Shown here: positions 38,188 to 47,506 of the stretch, piece by piece | How positions within the stretch are numbered: position 1 is the first letter of the stretch | Layout: each line of letters opens with the position of its first letter | Assembly: GCA_947498785.1 (NCBI GenBank) | Contig: CANMLS010000009.1 | Location: forward strand, 1-64,000 | Reading direction: 5' to 3' | Origin: an uncultured Aquimarina sp. | GTDB taxonomy: Bacteria > Bacteroidota > Bacteroidia > Flavobacteriales > Flavobacteriaceae | DNA length: 64,000 nucleotides | Program-made: the position numbers and the translations under genes | Notes under the pieces: generated by a model | The model's database searches: none | What the model was told of the DNA's origin: nothing | The model's input: only the letters and a program-made list of their open reading frames with translations

Positions 38188-39415
38188 ACTGTTTTTTAAG
38201 TTCATCTACTTTTTTTTCCAATGAAGCCATGTAAAACCCATCATAGCCAGATTTGTGAGAAAGTATTTTTTTGTCTTTAACAAGTATGAAGCTCTTTCCT
38301 ATTTCTGTTGAAAGGAATTTTTTTACTTGATTTTGATTTTCTGAAGGTAAAATGGAACAGGTAGCATATACTAATTTCCCTCCAGCTTTTACCATTTTAG
38401 AATAGCTTTCTAAAATTTCTGATTGCGTATTTTTTATTTTATCTAAAAATTCTGGTTGTAATTTCCACTTAGCATCAGGGTTTCTGCTTAGTACACCAAG
38501 ACCGCTACAAGGAGCATCAATTAATACTCGATCTGCCTTATTATGAAGTTTTTTAATATCTTTTGTGCTTTCTATAACTCTAGGTTCGATATTATGTGCG
38601 CCAGCTCTTCGTGCTCTTCTTTTTAGTTCTTTAAGCTTATTACCATAAATGTCCATAGCTATTACTTGACCTTTGTTTTGCATTAACGCGGCTAGGTGAA
38701 GTGTTTTTCCTCCTGCGCCAGCACAAGTGTCTACAACTCGCTGTCCTGGTTGAACATCTAGAAAATCTGCTACTAATTGAGAAGAAGCGTCTTGTACTTC
38801 AAACATCCCATTTTTAAAAGCCTCTGTAGTAAAGACATTAGTTCTTTCTACAAGTTGAAGAGCGTCTGGGTATCCATTGATAAATTCAGTATCTATATTT
38901 TCATCTTCTAAAGTACTTCTTAGCTTATCTCTTGTTGTTTTTAAAGTATTTGCTCTTAAAACGACTGGTGCTTGCTGATTTAGTGCATTAATTTCTTTAT
39001 CCCATGCTGCCCCTAGTTCATTTTGACCAAGTTCATCCATCCAATCGGGAATAGATTCTTTAAATTTTCTGACTTTACTCAATTCATCAAAACGACCTTT
39101 AATTCGTCGAGTAGGAGTAGGAACTATCTGTTTCCAATCTGGTAATGAAATACCTCTTAATGTTGCCCAAACGGCAAAAATTCTCCATAGATTTTCTCTG
39201 GAATACGGTTCTTTTACTTCAGCAATTTCAGTATATAAGCGTTTCCATCTAACAATTTCATAAACAGTCTCTGCTACAAAGCTACGATCACGAGATCCCC
39301 ATCTTTTATCTCTTTTTAGTAGTTTTTGTACGATTTTATCGGCATATGCTCCTTCATTAAATATTTCATGTAATCCATCTATAACAGCAAAGACAAGGTT
39401 TCTATGTAAACGCAT
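38186..39415 (-). CDS. RsmB/NOP family RNA (cytosine-5) methyltransferase
   Basis: A 409-residue SAM-dependent methyltransferase that probably makes m5C in 16S rRNA. The SAM loop is VVDTCAGAGGKTLHLAALM, and both catalytic Cys motifs are seen: VLIDAPCSGLGVLSRNPDAKW (PC) and LVYATCSILPSEN (TC). An N-terminal NusB-like helical part (about 1-150) precedes. The length is slightly under E. coli RsmB (429). It is convergent with the IS remnant. Confidence 0.9.
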   Translation of the reverse strand: MRLHRNLVFAVIDGLHEIFNEGAYADKIVQKLLKRDKRWGSRDRSFVAETVYEIVRWKRLYTEIAEVKEPYSRENLWRIFAVWATLRGISLPDWKQIVPTPTRRIKGRFDELSKVRKFKESIPDWMDELGQNELGAAWDKEINALNQQAPVVLRANTLKTTRDKLRSTLEDENIDTEFINGYPDALQLVERTNVFTTEAFKNGMFEVQDASSQLVADFLDVQPGQRVVDTCAGAGGKTLHLAALMQNKGQVIAMDIYGNKLKELKRRARRAGAHNIEPRVIESTKDIKKLHNKADRVLIDAPCSGLGVLSRNPDAKWKLQPEFLDKIKNTQSEILESYSKMVKAGGKLVYATCSILPSENQNQVKKFLSTEIGKSFILVKDKKILSHKSGYDGFYMASLEKKVDELKKQ

Positions 39416-39491
39416 TGTGGTATTTTTTTAAGGTTTGCAAAGGTATATGTTTGTAACCAAATACTATTATATTTGAGAATAATTATTGATA

Positions 39492-40556
39492 ATGAGATTA
39501 ATTACCACTATACTATTCGTTTTTACCTTTGTCTGTTGTAATACAGAAGATAAGATACAGAATCATAACTTTTCTGACATAGAACTAGAATACCTTTTAA
39601 AGGACTCAATAAGTGTAAGAGCGATAGACATATACAAGGATACACTATTAGGTTTTGGGTATAATAAAGGATATGGGTTTATGAATCTAAATACTAATAG
39701 ATTAGAATTAATCAATTTTGAAAATACAGGTTCTAATGATGAAATTTCTAATTGGGTTGCCGAGCAACGCGCTGTGAGTTATACTAATACCTCTTTTTTT
39801 AGTTTGGGTATAGGATCTCCAGCGAGGCTAAGAAAAATTGATATTAATAGTAAGGAGGAAAAAATAGTGTATAGTGAAACACATGATAAAGTGTTTTACG
39901 ATGCGATTACCTTTTGGAATACAAAAGAAGGGATTGCAATGGGAGACCCAATAGATAATTGTTTGTCAATATTGATAACAAGAGATGAAGGGGAAACATG
40001 GAATAAAATTTCTTGTGATGATCTTCCAGAGATTTTTGATGGTGAAGCAGCTTTTGCAGCAAGTAATGGTAATATTGCTATAATAGGAGATGAGACATGG
40101 ATTGTTTCGGGAGGTATGAAATCAAGAGTGTTTTATTCTCCGGATAAAGGGAAGACGTGGGATGTATTTACAACTCCAATTGTGCAAGGAAAACAAACTA
40201 CTGGAGTGTATTCTGTTGATTTTTATGATAAAAATATAGGAATCGTTTATGGGGGAGACTATACAAAACCAAAGAATAACAAAGCAAATAAAGCAATTAC
40301 TAATGATGGAGGAAAAACTTGGAGTTTAATATCCGAAGACAAAGGATCTGGATATAAAAGTTGTGTGCGATATATACCGAATGGAGGAGGTAAAGAAATA
40401 GTGGCAGTTGGATTCACAGGAATTTCAATTTCGAATGATTATGGAGAGCAATGGAAAGAGTTGAGTAAAGAAGGTTTCTATACTCTTAGATTTATAAACG
40501 ATAGCATAGCAATTGCTGCGGGTAAGAATAGGATAGCTAGAATTACTTTTAAATAA
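39492..40556 (+). CDS. BNR/YCF48-like beta-propeller lipoprotein
   Basis: A 354-residue lipoprotein (signal MRLITTILFVFTFVCC; lipobox-like Cys). It is built of BNR (Asp-box) repeats: SILITRDEGETWNKI, VFYSPDKGKTWDVF, KAITNDGGKTWSLI and ISISNDYGEQWKEL, so a six- or seven-bladed propeller resembling Ycf48 or sialidase-fold proteins. No sialidase active-site set was identified, so a binding or assembly role is more likely than hydrolysis. I chose ATG 39492 over the TTG at 39486. It is divergent from the methyltransferase gene. Confidence 0.83.
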   Translation: MRLITTILFVFTFVCCNTEDKIQNHNFSDIELEYLLKDSISVRAIDIYKDTLLGFGYNKGYGFMNLNTNRLELINFENTGSNDEISNWVAEQRAVSYTNTSFFSLGIGSPARLRKIDINSKEEKIVYSETHDKVFYDAITFWNTKEGIAMGDPIDNCLSILITRDEGETWNKISCDDLPEIFDGEAAFAASNGNIAIIGDETWIVSGGMKSRVFYSPDKGKTWDVFTTPIVQGKQTTGVYSVDFYDKNIGIVYGGDYTKPKNNKANKAITNDGGKTWSLISEDKGSGYKSCVRYIPNGGGKEIVAVGFTGISISNDYGEQWKELSKEGFYTLRFINDSIAIAAGKNRIARITFK

Positions 40557-40585
40557 AAAGAGAATTCTTAAACGAAATAGAGCAT

Positions 40586-41032
40586 TTATCCTTTTTTTCT
40601 TCGTTCCCGCATTTTTTGAAGAATACGTTTGTTAAAATCAGCTTCTGCTTTTATAAGTGCTATAATTTTTTTATTAGAAATTATTTGTTTTAAATCTGTA
40701 ATTAATTTCTTTCTGAATCTTGATTTTTTTTCTTGATTTTCAATGTGACTACTCAAAAAATCACCTGCTTGCTGATCACTTAATCCATCTGGTGAATTAT
40801 CCGCTTCTCTTAATGTTTTTAATTGTTTGCGTTCTTGACGTTTAAGTTTATGAACAGTTTCTTCATGATTATTATAAATTGGCCAAAACTTTTCTGCTTC
40901 TTTACTGGTCAAGTTTAATTTTTCTGTTAAATATGCAACTTTATATGCTTTCATTCTTTCTCTTGGTCCATTTTGTGCAAAGGAGCTGAAAGAAACAAAA
41001 ATTAAAAAAACAAATAGGACTACCTTTTTCAT
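40586..41032 (-). CDS. Periplasmic sensor-like protein of an ECF sigma operon
   Basis: A 148-residue exported protein with a signal peptide (ends SFAQNGP). The mature part is charged and helical (LNLTSKEAEKFWPIYNNHEETVHKLKRQERKQLKTL), resembling CpxP/Spy-like periplasmic helix proteins. It is the last gene of an operon with an ECF sigma factor and a membrane protein, a common arrangement in flavobacteria, and it may monitor envelope stress. Confidence 0.8.
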   Translation of the reverse strand: MKKVVLFVFLIFVSFSSFAQNGPRERMKAYKVAYLTEKLNLTSKEAEKFWPIYNNHEETVHKLKRQERKQLKTLREADNSPDGLSDQQAGDFLSSHIENQEKKSRFRKKLITDLKQIISNKKIIALIKAEADFNKRILQKMRERRKKG

Positions 41033-41041
41033 GTGTATGTT

Positions 41042-41572
41042 TTATTCTACAAATATAATGTCATCATTAATATCCTCATCGGATAAATAGTCTAATATCT
41101 CGTCGTCATTTATGAGTTCATCTTCAAATGCTTCGGTATAACTTATATCTTCATCTAATAAAGCAATCATTTCAGTACTACTTAATTCGATATTTCCTTC
41201 ATTAAAATAGTGATATATATCTGCTATTTCGATATCATCAAAATTTAGTTTAGATTCATTATGTCTAGATAATGAAATGATAATAGCAATCATTGCAGCA
41301 ATACCCGAAAGATATAAAATATTACGTTGAGTAAGTAATGAACGCACTTTAGTTTTGGATTGATCTTCGTTTACTTTGTTCATTACATTATCTTCTATCG
41401 TAGTAAAGTAATTTTCGGGAATTATAAAGCCCGAATCTATTTTGCTACCTAGAGTGGTATCATCATCAATGCGCGTAGATATTTTATCAAAAAGCTTGTG
41501 CTCAAACTCGTCAAAATAACCTTCGGGGACTTTAAAACCACCATTATTTTTATGTAAATTATCTTTCTTCAC
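41042..41572 (-). CDS. Membrane protein of the ECF sigma operon, anti-sigma-like
   Basis: A 176-residue protein. Two similar N-terminal cytoplasmic segments (GFKVPEGYFDEFEHKLFDKI and GFIIPENYFTTIEDNVMNKV) precede a single transmembrane helix at about 90-107 (ILYLSGIAAMIAIIISL) and a very acidic C-terminal tail. It lies between the sigma gene (31 bp gap) and the sensor gene (9 bp gap), so an anti-sigma or sigma-anchoring role is likely, though no ZAS or FecR domain is recognised. Confidence 0.78.
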   Translation of the reverse strand: MKKDNLHKNNGGFKVPEGYFDEFEHKLFDKISTRIDDDTTLGSKIDSGFIIPENYFTTIEDNVMNKVNEDQSKTKVRSLLTQRNILYLSGIAAMIAIIISLSRHNESKLNFDDIEIADIYHYFNEGNIELSSTEMIALLDEDISYTEAFEDELINDDEILDYLSDEDINDDIIFVE

Positions 41573-41603
41573 TATATGTTTGACTTAAGATTTGTGTAAT
41601 AGT

Positions 41604-42152
41604 TTAATCATTTTTTAAAAATTCTTCTATTTTTTTAGAAGCTAAGTGATATGATGCTTTTAGAGCACCTTCACTTGTTTCTAAAATTTCAGACATTTCT
41701 CTATATTTTAATTCCTGAAAATATTTCATGTTAAAGACCTGTTGCTGCTTTTGTGGTAAAGTGGCTATTGCTTTTTGTAATTTTAATTGTATTTGATCTC
41801 CCTCAAAATATATGTCAGCTTCTAGGTTCTGAATCAATCGTTGATTTAACTCCTCATTGCTAATCGCATATTTTTTTACCTTTTGATTAAGAAATGTGAT
41901 GGACTCATTCGTAGCAATGCGATATAGCCATGAATATAATTTACTGTCTCCTTTGAATTTTTTTATGTTTTTAAAGACTTTAATAAAGACATTCTGAAGT
42001 ACATCATCTGTGTCATCATGATTTTTCAACATATTCCTTATGTGCCAATAAAGCCTTTGTTGATATAAAGCAACAAGTTTCCTAAAGGCTTTATCATTGT
42101 CCATTCCTGACTGTAATATAAGGAGTAGGTCTTGTTCTTCTTTAGTGTTCAA
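41604..42152 (-). CDS. ECF RNA polymerase sigma factor
   Basis: A 182-residue sigma-70 family member. Region 2 (ALYQQRLYWHIRNMLKNHDDTDDVLQNVFIKVFKNI) and region 4 (LPQKQQQVFNMKYFQELKYREMSEILETSEGALKASYHLA) are intact. It is first in an operon with an anti-sigma-like membrane protein and a periplasmic sensor, so it should direct an envelope-related stress regulon. It has no SusC/D partner here, unlike the sigma gene at 18.4 kb. Confidence 0.92.
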   Translation of the reverse strand: MNTKEEQDLLLILQSGMDNDKAFRKLVALYQQRLYWHIRNMLKNHDDTDDVLQNVFIKVFKNIKKFKGDSKLYSWLYRIATNESITFLNQKVKKYAISNEELNQRLIQNLEADIYFEGDQIQLKLQKAIATLPQKQQQVFNMKYFQELKYREMSEILETSEGALKASYHLASKKIEEFLKND

Positions 42153-42322
42153 TAGTTAATCAGTTTTATTATAGAATCTATATCAATAAGACTAATGTAC
42201 ATAAAAAAGGTTTAATTATGTTTTAGAATTGTATATTGTTTACATTATTTGTAAGAATATGTAGGAATAAATGTTAAAAAGAACATTTTTTTGCATTTTT
42301 AACGGATAAAATGCATTTTTTG

Positions 42323-42353
42323 TTTGGTAGATTAAAAATAAATATTATCTTTA
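42323..42353 (+). promoter_or_regulatory. Bacteroidota-type promoter of small RNA 1
   Basis: TTTG (42323-42326), 19 bp, then TATCTTTA (42346-42353), close to the TTTG / TAnnTTTG consensus. Predicted start of transcription near 42360. Confidence 0.65.
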
Positions 42354-42359
42354 CAGTGT

Positions 42360-42487
42360 GATAATGATTTAGTTCTTTCATTCCCCCCAAAGTGAAAGTT
42401 TTAATAAAAGTGAGTTTTAATTTTAGAATAAGCCCCTAAATTAAGATGATTTGTGTGAAGAGAAAGAGTGCGAAAGCACTCTTTTTT
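42360..42487 (+). ncRNA. Small RNA 1 of a tandem pair
   Basis: About 128 nt, ends inferred. Three hairpins in order: CTTTCA/TGAAAG (42375-42398) with a loop containing six C; TTAATTTTAG/CTAAATTAA (42417-42444, one bulge) with another C-run in the loop; and the terminator AAGAGTGC/GCACTCTT (42464-42483) with a GAAA tetraloop and T run. The copy at 42662-42790 keeps all three, with C-rich loops in the same places. No convincing protein is encoded. It could be a trans-acting regulatory RNA using its C loops; the Flavo-1 family known from flavobacteria is the first to test. Confidence 0.72.
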
Positions 42488-42623
42488 CATTTTTTTAATT
42501 ATTGTGGAGCAAATCATTTTTATATGCTAGCATTGTAAATAGTAGGAAAAAGATTACTTTTATGAAATTTATTATATAATTTATAGATTAAGAGTTGTTT
42601 TGATAGATAAAAATCAAAATCTA

Positions 42624-42655
42624 TTTGCTTTTATCTAGTTTTTAATATATATTTA
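42624..42655 (+). promoter_or_regulatory. Bacteroidota-type promoter of small RNA 2
   Basis: TTTG (42624-42627), 20 bp, then TATATTTA (42648-42655). The same arrangement as in front of small RNA 1, although the surrounding DNA differs, which argues that each copy is transcribed on its own. Confidence 0.65.
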
Positions 42656-42661
42656 TACAAT

Positions 42662-42790
42662 AGTCAAATAATAAGTCCTTTCATTTCCCCCAAAGTGAAA
42701 GTTGTTAATAAGAGTGAGTTTTAATTTTAGATATACCCCTAAATTAAGATGATTTGTGTGAAGAAGAAGAGTGCGGAAGCACTCTTTTTT
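42662..42790 (+). ncRNA. Small RNA 2 of a tandem pair
   Basis: Homologue of small RNA 1, about 300 bp downstream and roughly 90% identical in the transcribed part. Hairpins: CTTTCA/TGAAAG (42678-42701) with five C in the loop; TTAATTTTAG/CTAAATTAA (42721-42747) with CCCC next to the loop; terminator AAGAGTGC/GCACTCTT (42767-42786) with a GGAA tetraloop. GAAA and GGAA are both GNRA loops, so the variation keeps structure. Its 3' end is 28 bp from the stop codon of the convergent ABC transporter gene. Confidence 0.72.
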
Positions 42791-42817
42791 GTTTTTAAAA
42801 TAATGATTGTTAGTAGT

Positions 42818-44644
42818 TTATCTGTCTAATGACTGCATGGTTACTAATTTTTGATACACCCCATTTTTAGAAATCAATTCATCATGCGTCCCTTTTTCAA
42901 CAATTTTTCCTTTTTGCATTACAACGATTAAATTTGAATTTTGTATTGTAGATAGTCTATGTGCAATCACAATACTAGTTCTGTTTCTCATCATATTTTC
43001 TAATGCAGACTGTACCAATCTCTCACTTTCTGTATCCAAAGCAGAAGTTGCTTCATCGAGAATCATAATAGGAGGATTTTTTAATACTGCTCTGGCTATT
43101 GATAAACGCTGCTTTTGACCCCCGCTTAATTTGTTACCACTATCTCCTATGTTGGTTTCTATTCCAGATTGTAAATCTTTTACAAACTCCCAGGCGTTTG
43201 CAATTTTTAAAGCGTCGACGATTTCTTCATCAGATGCTGTTTGATCACCCACTAATAGATTATTTTTTATAGTGTCATTAAATAAGATAGAATCTTGAGT
43301 AACCAATCCCATAAGGTCTCTGAGAGATTTCTTTGTTAAATCTCTTATGTCTGTACCATCAATTTTAATACTACCTTCATTTACATCATAGAAGCGAGTC
43401 ACCAAGTTTGCTATGGTTGATTTGCCACTTCCTGATTGTCCAACTAATGCAACTGAACTCCCTTTGGGAACTTTTAACGAAAAATTGTTTAATACAAATT
43501 CATCTTCATATTTAAAGGAAATATTTTCTAATGAAATGTCTGTATTAAAATCATTCTTCTCGATAGCGTCTTTTTTATCTTGTAGAGGAGAAGATGTATT
43601 AAGAATTTCTAATACACGTTCTGCTGCAGCATTTCCTCTTTTTACTCCATAACTGGCTTTAGAAATAGCTTTAGCAGGTGTAAGGATGTTATATGCAAGT
43701 CCCATGTAAACAATAAAAAGTCCTGGATCTAGTGTTTTTTCGACTAATACCATCTGGCCTCCATACCATAATAAAATGGCAATCACTGTGATGCCAAGAA
43801 ATTCACTAGTAGGAGATGCTAGATTTTGTCTATTGAGTAAGGAATTTGAATAATTATAAAAGCGTGAAGTAGATTCCTGAAACTTTTTTCCAAAGATTTT
43901 TTCTGCCGTAAACCCTTTAATAACTTTAAGTCCACCCAAAGTTTCTTCTACTATAGAAAGAAAAAAACCTTGTTCTTGTTGTACCTTATCTGAATGCTTT
44001 TTTAATTTTTTTCCAACTAAAGAAATTAAAAACCCTGATATAGGAATAAAAATAAAAACAAATAAGGTGAGCTTTAGACTGATTAAAAGCATAGTGAGTA
44101 TCGTGAAAAGAATAGTCAAAGGTTCTCTTACAATAAGTTCCAAAATAGATAAAAAGGAGTGTTGAATTTCTAATACATCGGTAGATATTCTAGCCATGGT
44201 ATCTCCTTTTCGTTTTTCTGAGAAATATGACAATGGTAATTCAACGGTTTTGTCATACAATTCATTACGAATATCTTTTAGAACCCCATTCCGAAGAAAT
44301 GTAATAAAATACATAGCCAAATAGCTGAAAATATTTTTAAGGAAGAACATACTTATCACAAGAATAACCATAAAAATTAGTACATCGTCATTACCTTGGT
44401 CTGCTTTTTGGGTTACAAAATAATTAAGATAATCTTCTCCATATTCCTTAACTTTTAATATGCCTTCCCATTTTGGTTCGATCCTTACTTTTTCTGTTTT
44501 TCCGAATAAAACATTTAACATGGGAAATAAAGATACCATAGATAATGTACCAAAAAGTGCGTAAAAAACATTAGCGGTAATATTTAATATTGCATATAAT
44601 CTATAAGGTTTCGCAAAGCGAAGAATTTGTTTAAAATAGTTCAT
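42818..44644 (-). CDS. ABC transporter, MsbA-like lipid exporter half-unit
   Basis: A 608-residue fused membrane and ATPase protein that would act as a homodimer. Six hydrophobic helices fill about residues 15-330 (intracellular loop STDVLEIQHSFLSILE). The nucleotide-binding domain has Walker A GQSGSGKST (about 402), signature LSGGQKQR, Walker B IMILDEATSALD and the H-loop IVIAHRLSTI. Family members export lipid A core or other lipids; which lipid cannot be told. It is followed by no obvious terminator on its own strand other than the small RNA region. Confidence 0.9.
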   Translation of the reverse strand: MNYFKQILRFAKPYRLYAILNITANVFYALFGTLSMVSLFPMLNVLFGKTEKVRIEPKWEGILKVKEYGEDYLNYFVTQKADQGNDDVLIFMVILVISMFFLKNIFSYLAMYFITFLRNGVLKDIRNELYDKTVELPLSYFSEKRKGDTMARISTDVLEIQHSFLSILELIVREPLTILFTILTMLLISLKLTLFVFIFIPISGFLISLVGKKLKKHSDKVQQEQGFFLSIVEETLGGLKVIKGFTAEKIFGKKFQESTSRFYNYSNSLLNRQNLASPTSEFLGITVIAILLWYGGQMVLVEKTLDPGLFIVYMGLAYNILTPAKAISKASYGVKRGNAAAERVLEILNTSSPLQDKKDAIEKNDFNTDISLENISFKYEDEFVLNNFSLKVPKGSSVALVGQSGSGKSTIANLVTRFYDVNEGSIKIDGTDIRDLTKKSLRDLMGLVTQDSILFNDTIKNNLLVGDQTASDEEIVDALKIANAWEFVKDLQSGIETNIGDSGNKLSGGQKQRLSIARAVLKNPPIMILDEATSALDTESERLVQSALENMMRNRTSIVIAHRLSTIQNSNLIVVMQKGKIVEKGTHDELISKNGVYQKLVTMQSLDR

Positions 44645-44676
44645 TAAAAATATTGATCAACAGTCATTACTGTTAT

Positions 44677-46407
44677 TTAAGTTAATTTTAAATCCTTTTT
44701 GATAGCGCTAATTCTGTCATCTAGTTGTTGATGTACTATTGAAAAATCAGATATGCTACCAAGGGATTCCTGAACGCTGATATAAAACTTTATTTTAGGT
44801 TCTGTTCCGCTTGGTCTTGCTGCAATTTTACTGCCAGCTTCAGTATAAAATATTAAAACATTTGATTTTGGGATATCAATAGTATTTTCGGTATCATTCA
44901 AAATGTTTTTTATACTACTGGTTTGATAGTCTTCAATCAGTACCACTTTTTCACCATTGATAAGCTTTGGAGGATTGTTTCTTAGATCTACCATGATTTG
45001 TTTTATTTCTGCAGCACCGTCGATTCCTTTTTTTACAAGAGAGATAAGGTTTTCCTTATAAAAACCGTGTTTAGTATATAGTTCTAATAATGTATTGTAA
45101 AAAGAACTCCCTTTGGCTTTAGCAAAAGCTACAATCTCGCAAGCGAGTAGAGTAGAGGTTACCGCATCTTTGTCTCTTACAAAATCACCCACCATAAAAC
45201 CAAAACTTTCTTCACCTCCTCCTATAAATTTCTGTTCTGGGAAGTCTTTGATTAATTTTGCAATCCATTTAAAACCAGTTAATACTTCTTTATATTCTAC
45301 TCCGTAGGCTTCAGCAAGGTTTTTCATCATTGGAGTAGATACGATGGTGGATGCTATAAATTCATTGCCTTTGATTCCAACTTTGTTTTTATAATGTTCT
45401 AATAGAAACCATGTCATTACAATCATGGTTTGGTTTCCGTTTAATAGTTGTAATTCGTTATTATGGTTACGAACGGCTATTCCCAATCGATCACAATCAG
45501 GATCTGTGCCAATTACAATATCAGCATTTACCTTTTTGGCAAGTTCCATAGCCATTGCCAAAGCCTCAGGTTCTTCTGGATTTGGTGATTTTACTGTAGG
45601 GAAATTACCATCTGGTTTTTCTTGTTCCTTTACGATATGAACATTTTTATATCCTGCTTTAGAAAGTGTATCAGGTACAGCTGTTATTGACGTTCCATGT
45701 AAAGAAGTAAATACAATCGTGGTATTATCTTTGGCTTCTTTTGTAGCTGCAAAACTTCCATGTTGTACACTTTGTTCGATAAAAACAGTATCGATTTCAG
45801 CATCTATTTTTTGAATCAGTTCAGTATTAGCTTCAAACTTAATATCGGCATATTTCAGACCATTTATTTCTGTTATAATTTCATTGTCCTGTGGTGGAAC
45901 CAATTGTCCGCCGTCTTCCCAATATACTTTATAACCATTATATTCTGGTGGATTGTGACTTGCAGTTAATACAATACCGCACTGACATCCAAGTTCTTTT
46001 ACTGCAAAGGACAGCTCTGGAGTAGGACGAAGACTAGAAAAAAGATATACTTTGATACCATTTGCAGAAAAAACATCTGCTACCACCTGCGCAAGTATAT
46101 CACTATTATTTCTACAGTCATAAGCTATTATAGCTTTTGGCTGTACTGAAGAAAATTGTTTGATAAGATAATTACTTAGTCCTTGAGTGCTTTTGCCTAA
46201 TGTGTATTTATTAATTCTATTTGTACCAGGTCCCATTATGCCTCGCATGCCTCCTGTGCCAAATTCCAAATCCTTATAAAAACTTTCTTTAAGTTCTTCT
46301 GGGTTGTTCTGTACTAAATTTTGAATTTCTCTTTGAGTAGTTGTATCAAAGGTTGGTGTCAACCACTCCTCAGCTCTTGTCTTTATAATAGATTCTGTGA
46401 TTTGCAT
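44677..46407 (-). CDS. Phospho-sugar mutase (phosphoglucomutase type)
   Basis: A 576-residue alpha-D-phosphohexomutase. The phosphoserine loop is TASHNPPEYNGYKVYW, the metal loop GTDPDCDRLGIAV, the sugar loop GGGEESFGFM and the phosphate-binding loop RPSGTEPKIKFYI. Length and motifs fit the PGM2-like group that interconverts glucose-1-P and glucose-6-P (or ribose phosphates). It is 32 bp upstream of the ABC exporter gene in the same direction and may be co-transcribed. Confidence 0.92.
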   Translation of the reverse strand: MQITESIIKTRAEEWLTPTFDTTTQREIQNLVQNNPEELKESFYKDLEFGTGGMRGIMGPGTNRINKYTLGKSTQGLSNYLIKQFSSVQPKAIIAYDCRNNSDILAQVVADVFSANGIKVYLFSSLRPTPELSFAVKELGCQCGIVLTASHNPPEYNGYKVYWEDGGQLVPPQDNEIITEINGLKYADIKFEANTELIQKIDAEIDTVFIEQSVQHGSFAATKEAKDNTTIVFTSLHGTSITAVPDTLSKAGYKNVHIVKEQEKPDGNFPTVKSPNPEEPEALAMAMELAKKVNADIVIGTDPDCDRLGIAVRNHNNELQLLNGNQTMIVMTWFLLEHYKNKVGIKGNEFIASTIVSTPMMKNLAEAYGVEYKEVLTGFKWIAKLIKDFPEQKFIGGGEESFGFMVGDFVRDKDAVTSTLLACEIVAFAKAKGSSFYNTLLELYTKHGFYKENLISLVKKGIDGAAEIKQIMVDLRNNPPKLINGEKVVLIEDYQTSSIKNILNDTENTIDIPKSNVLIFYTEAGSKIAARPSGTEPKIKFYISVQESLGSISDFSIVHQQLDDRISAIKKDLKLT

Positions 46408-46555
46408 GCTTAAGATTTTAATAACAAAAATACTATAATTTGAATATTGTTAGGGAGAATTAATGGGTATTGTTTACTGAATTTTAAGTTTTGTATAGTT
46501 AATACTATTATAGGGTATACTCATATATGTAAGTTCTTAGATGGTTAACTATGTA

Positions 46556-47503
46556 TTATAGATGTAACTGTTCTGCGATATTGTATCTTTCTTTATCCCG
46601 TTTGCTTGTTAAAATAATTTCACCAAGAAATCCGGCTAAAAAGAATTGAGTTCCTAATATCATAGAGGTAAGAGCAACATAAAATTCTGGTCTTTGTGCG
46701 ATTAATCTTCCTTTAGTCTCTATAAAAAGCTTATCAATTCCTAAGTATAATGAAAAACAAAACCCTACAATAAATAATAAAGTCCCAATAAGGCCAAAAA
46801 AGTGCATAGGTCTTTTACCAAATCTAGACATAAACCATATAGTAACTAAATCCAGAAAACCATTAATAAAACGACTCATTCCAAATTTTGTTTTACCGTA
46901 TTTTCTTGCTTGATGTAGTACAATTTTTTCACCAATTTTGGTAAAACCAGCATTTTTGGCAAGTACAGGGATGTACCGATGCATTTCGCCGTGTACATCT
47001 ATATGCTTCACTACAGTATTCTTATAGGCTTTTAGCCCACAGTTAAAATCATGTAATTTGACACCTGATGTTTTTCTTGCAGCGGCATTAAACAATTTTG
47101 ATGGTAAATTTTTTGCAATAACAGAATCGTATCTTTTCTTTTTCCATCCCGAAATAAGATCATAGCCTTCTTTGGCTATCATATCGTACATATCAGGGAT
47201 TTCTTCTGGATTGTCTTGTAAATCTGCATCCATAGTGATGACCACATTTCCTTGAGCAGCACCAAATCCAGCATGTAATGCCTGAGATTTCCCGAAATTT
47301 TTTAGAAAGCGGATACCCTTTACATTGCTATCTTGTTGTGATAATTGAGAAATTGTATCCCATGATCCATCAGTACTGCCGTCATCAATAAAAATAATTT
47401 CATAAGAAAAAGAATTGGATTGCATAACTTTTGCAATCCAATTGTATAATTCGTTAAGTGATTCCTGCTCATTAAGCAGTGGTATGACCACAGATATATT
47501 CAT
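46556..47503 (-). CDS. GT2 family glycosyltransferase with two C-terminal membrane helices
   Basis: A 315-residue protein resembling dolichyl/undecaprenyl-phosphate sugar transferases. The GT-A part has VVIPLLNEQESLNEL, FIDDGSTDGSW and the metal-binding DADLQDNPEEI (DxD-like) motif. Two membrane helices at about 230-255 and 275-295 anchor it. It probably attaches a sugar to a lipid carrier at the inner membrane for envelope glycans. It starts 3 bp after the stop of a DUF4199 gene, so the two are co-translated. Confidence 0.9.
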   Translation of the reverse strand: MNISVVIPLLNEQESLNELYNWIAKVMQSNSFSYEIIFIDDGSTDGSWDTISQLSQQDSNVKGIRFLKNFGKSQALHAGFGAAQGNVVITMDADLQDNPEEIPDMYDMIAKEGYDLISGWKKKRYDSVIAKNLPSKLFNAAARKTSGVKLHDFNCGLKAYKNTVVKHIDVHGEMHRYIPVLAKNAGFTKIGEKIVLHQARKYGKTKFGMSRFINGFLDLVTIWFMSRFGKRPMHFFGLIGTLLFIVGFCFSLYLGIDKLFIETKGRLIAQRPEFYVALTSMILGTQFFLAGFLGEIILTSKRDKERYNIAEQLHL

Positions 47504-47506
47504 AAA

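Noticed and set aside
42447-42520. Small ORFs starting ATGATTTGTGTGAAG in both small RNA copies
   Set aside because: The frames run through the terminator stems and end at unrelated positions in the two copies, so coding is unlikely.
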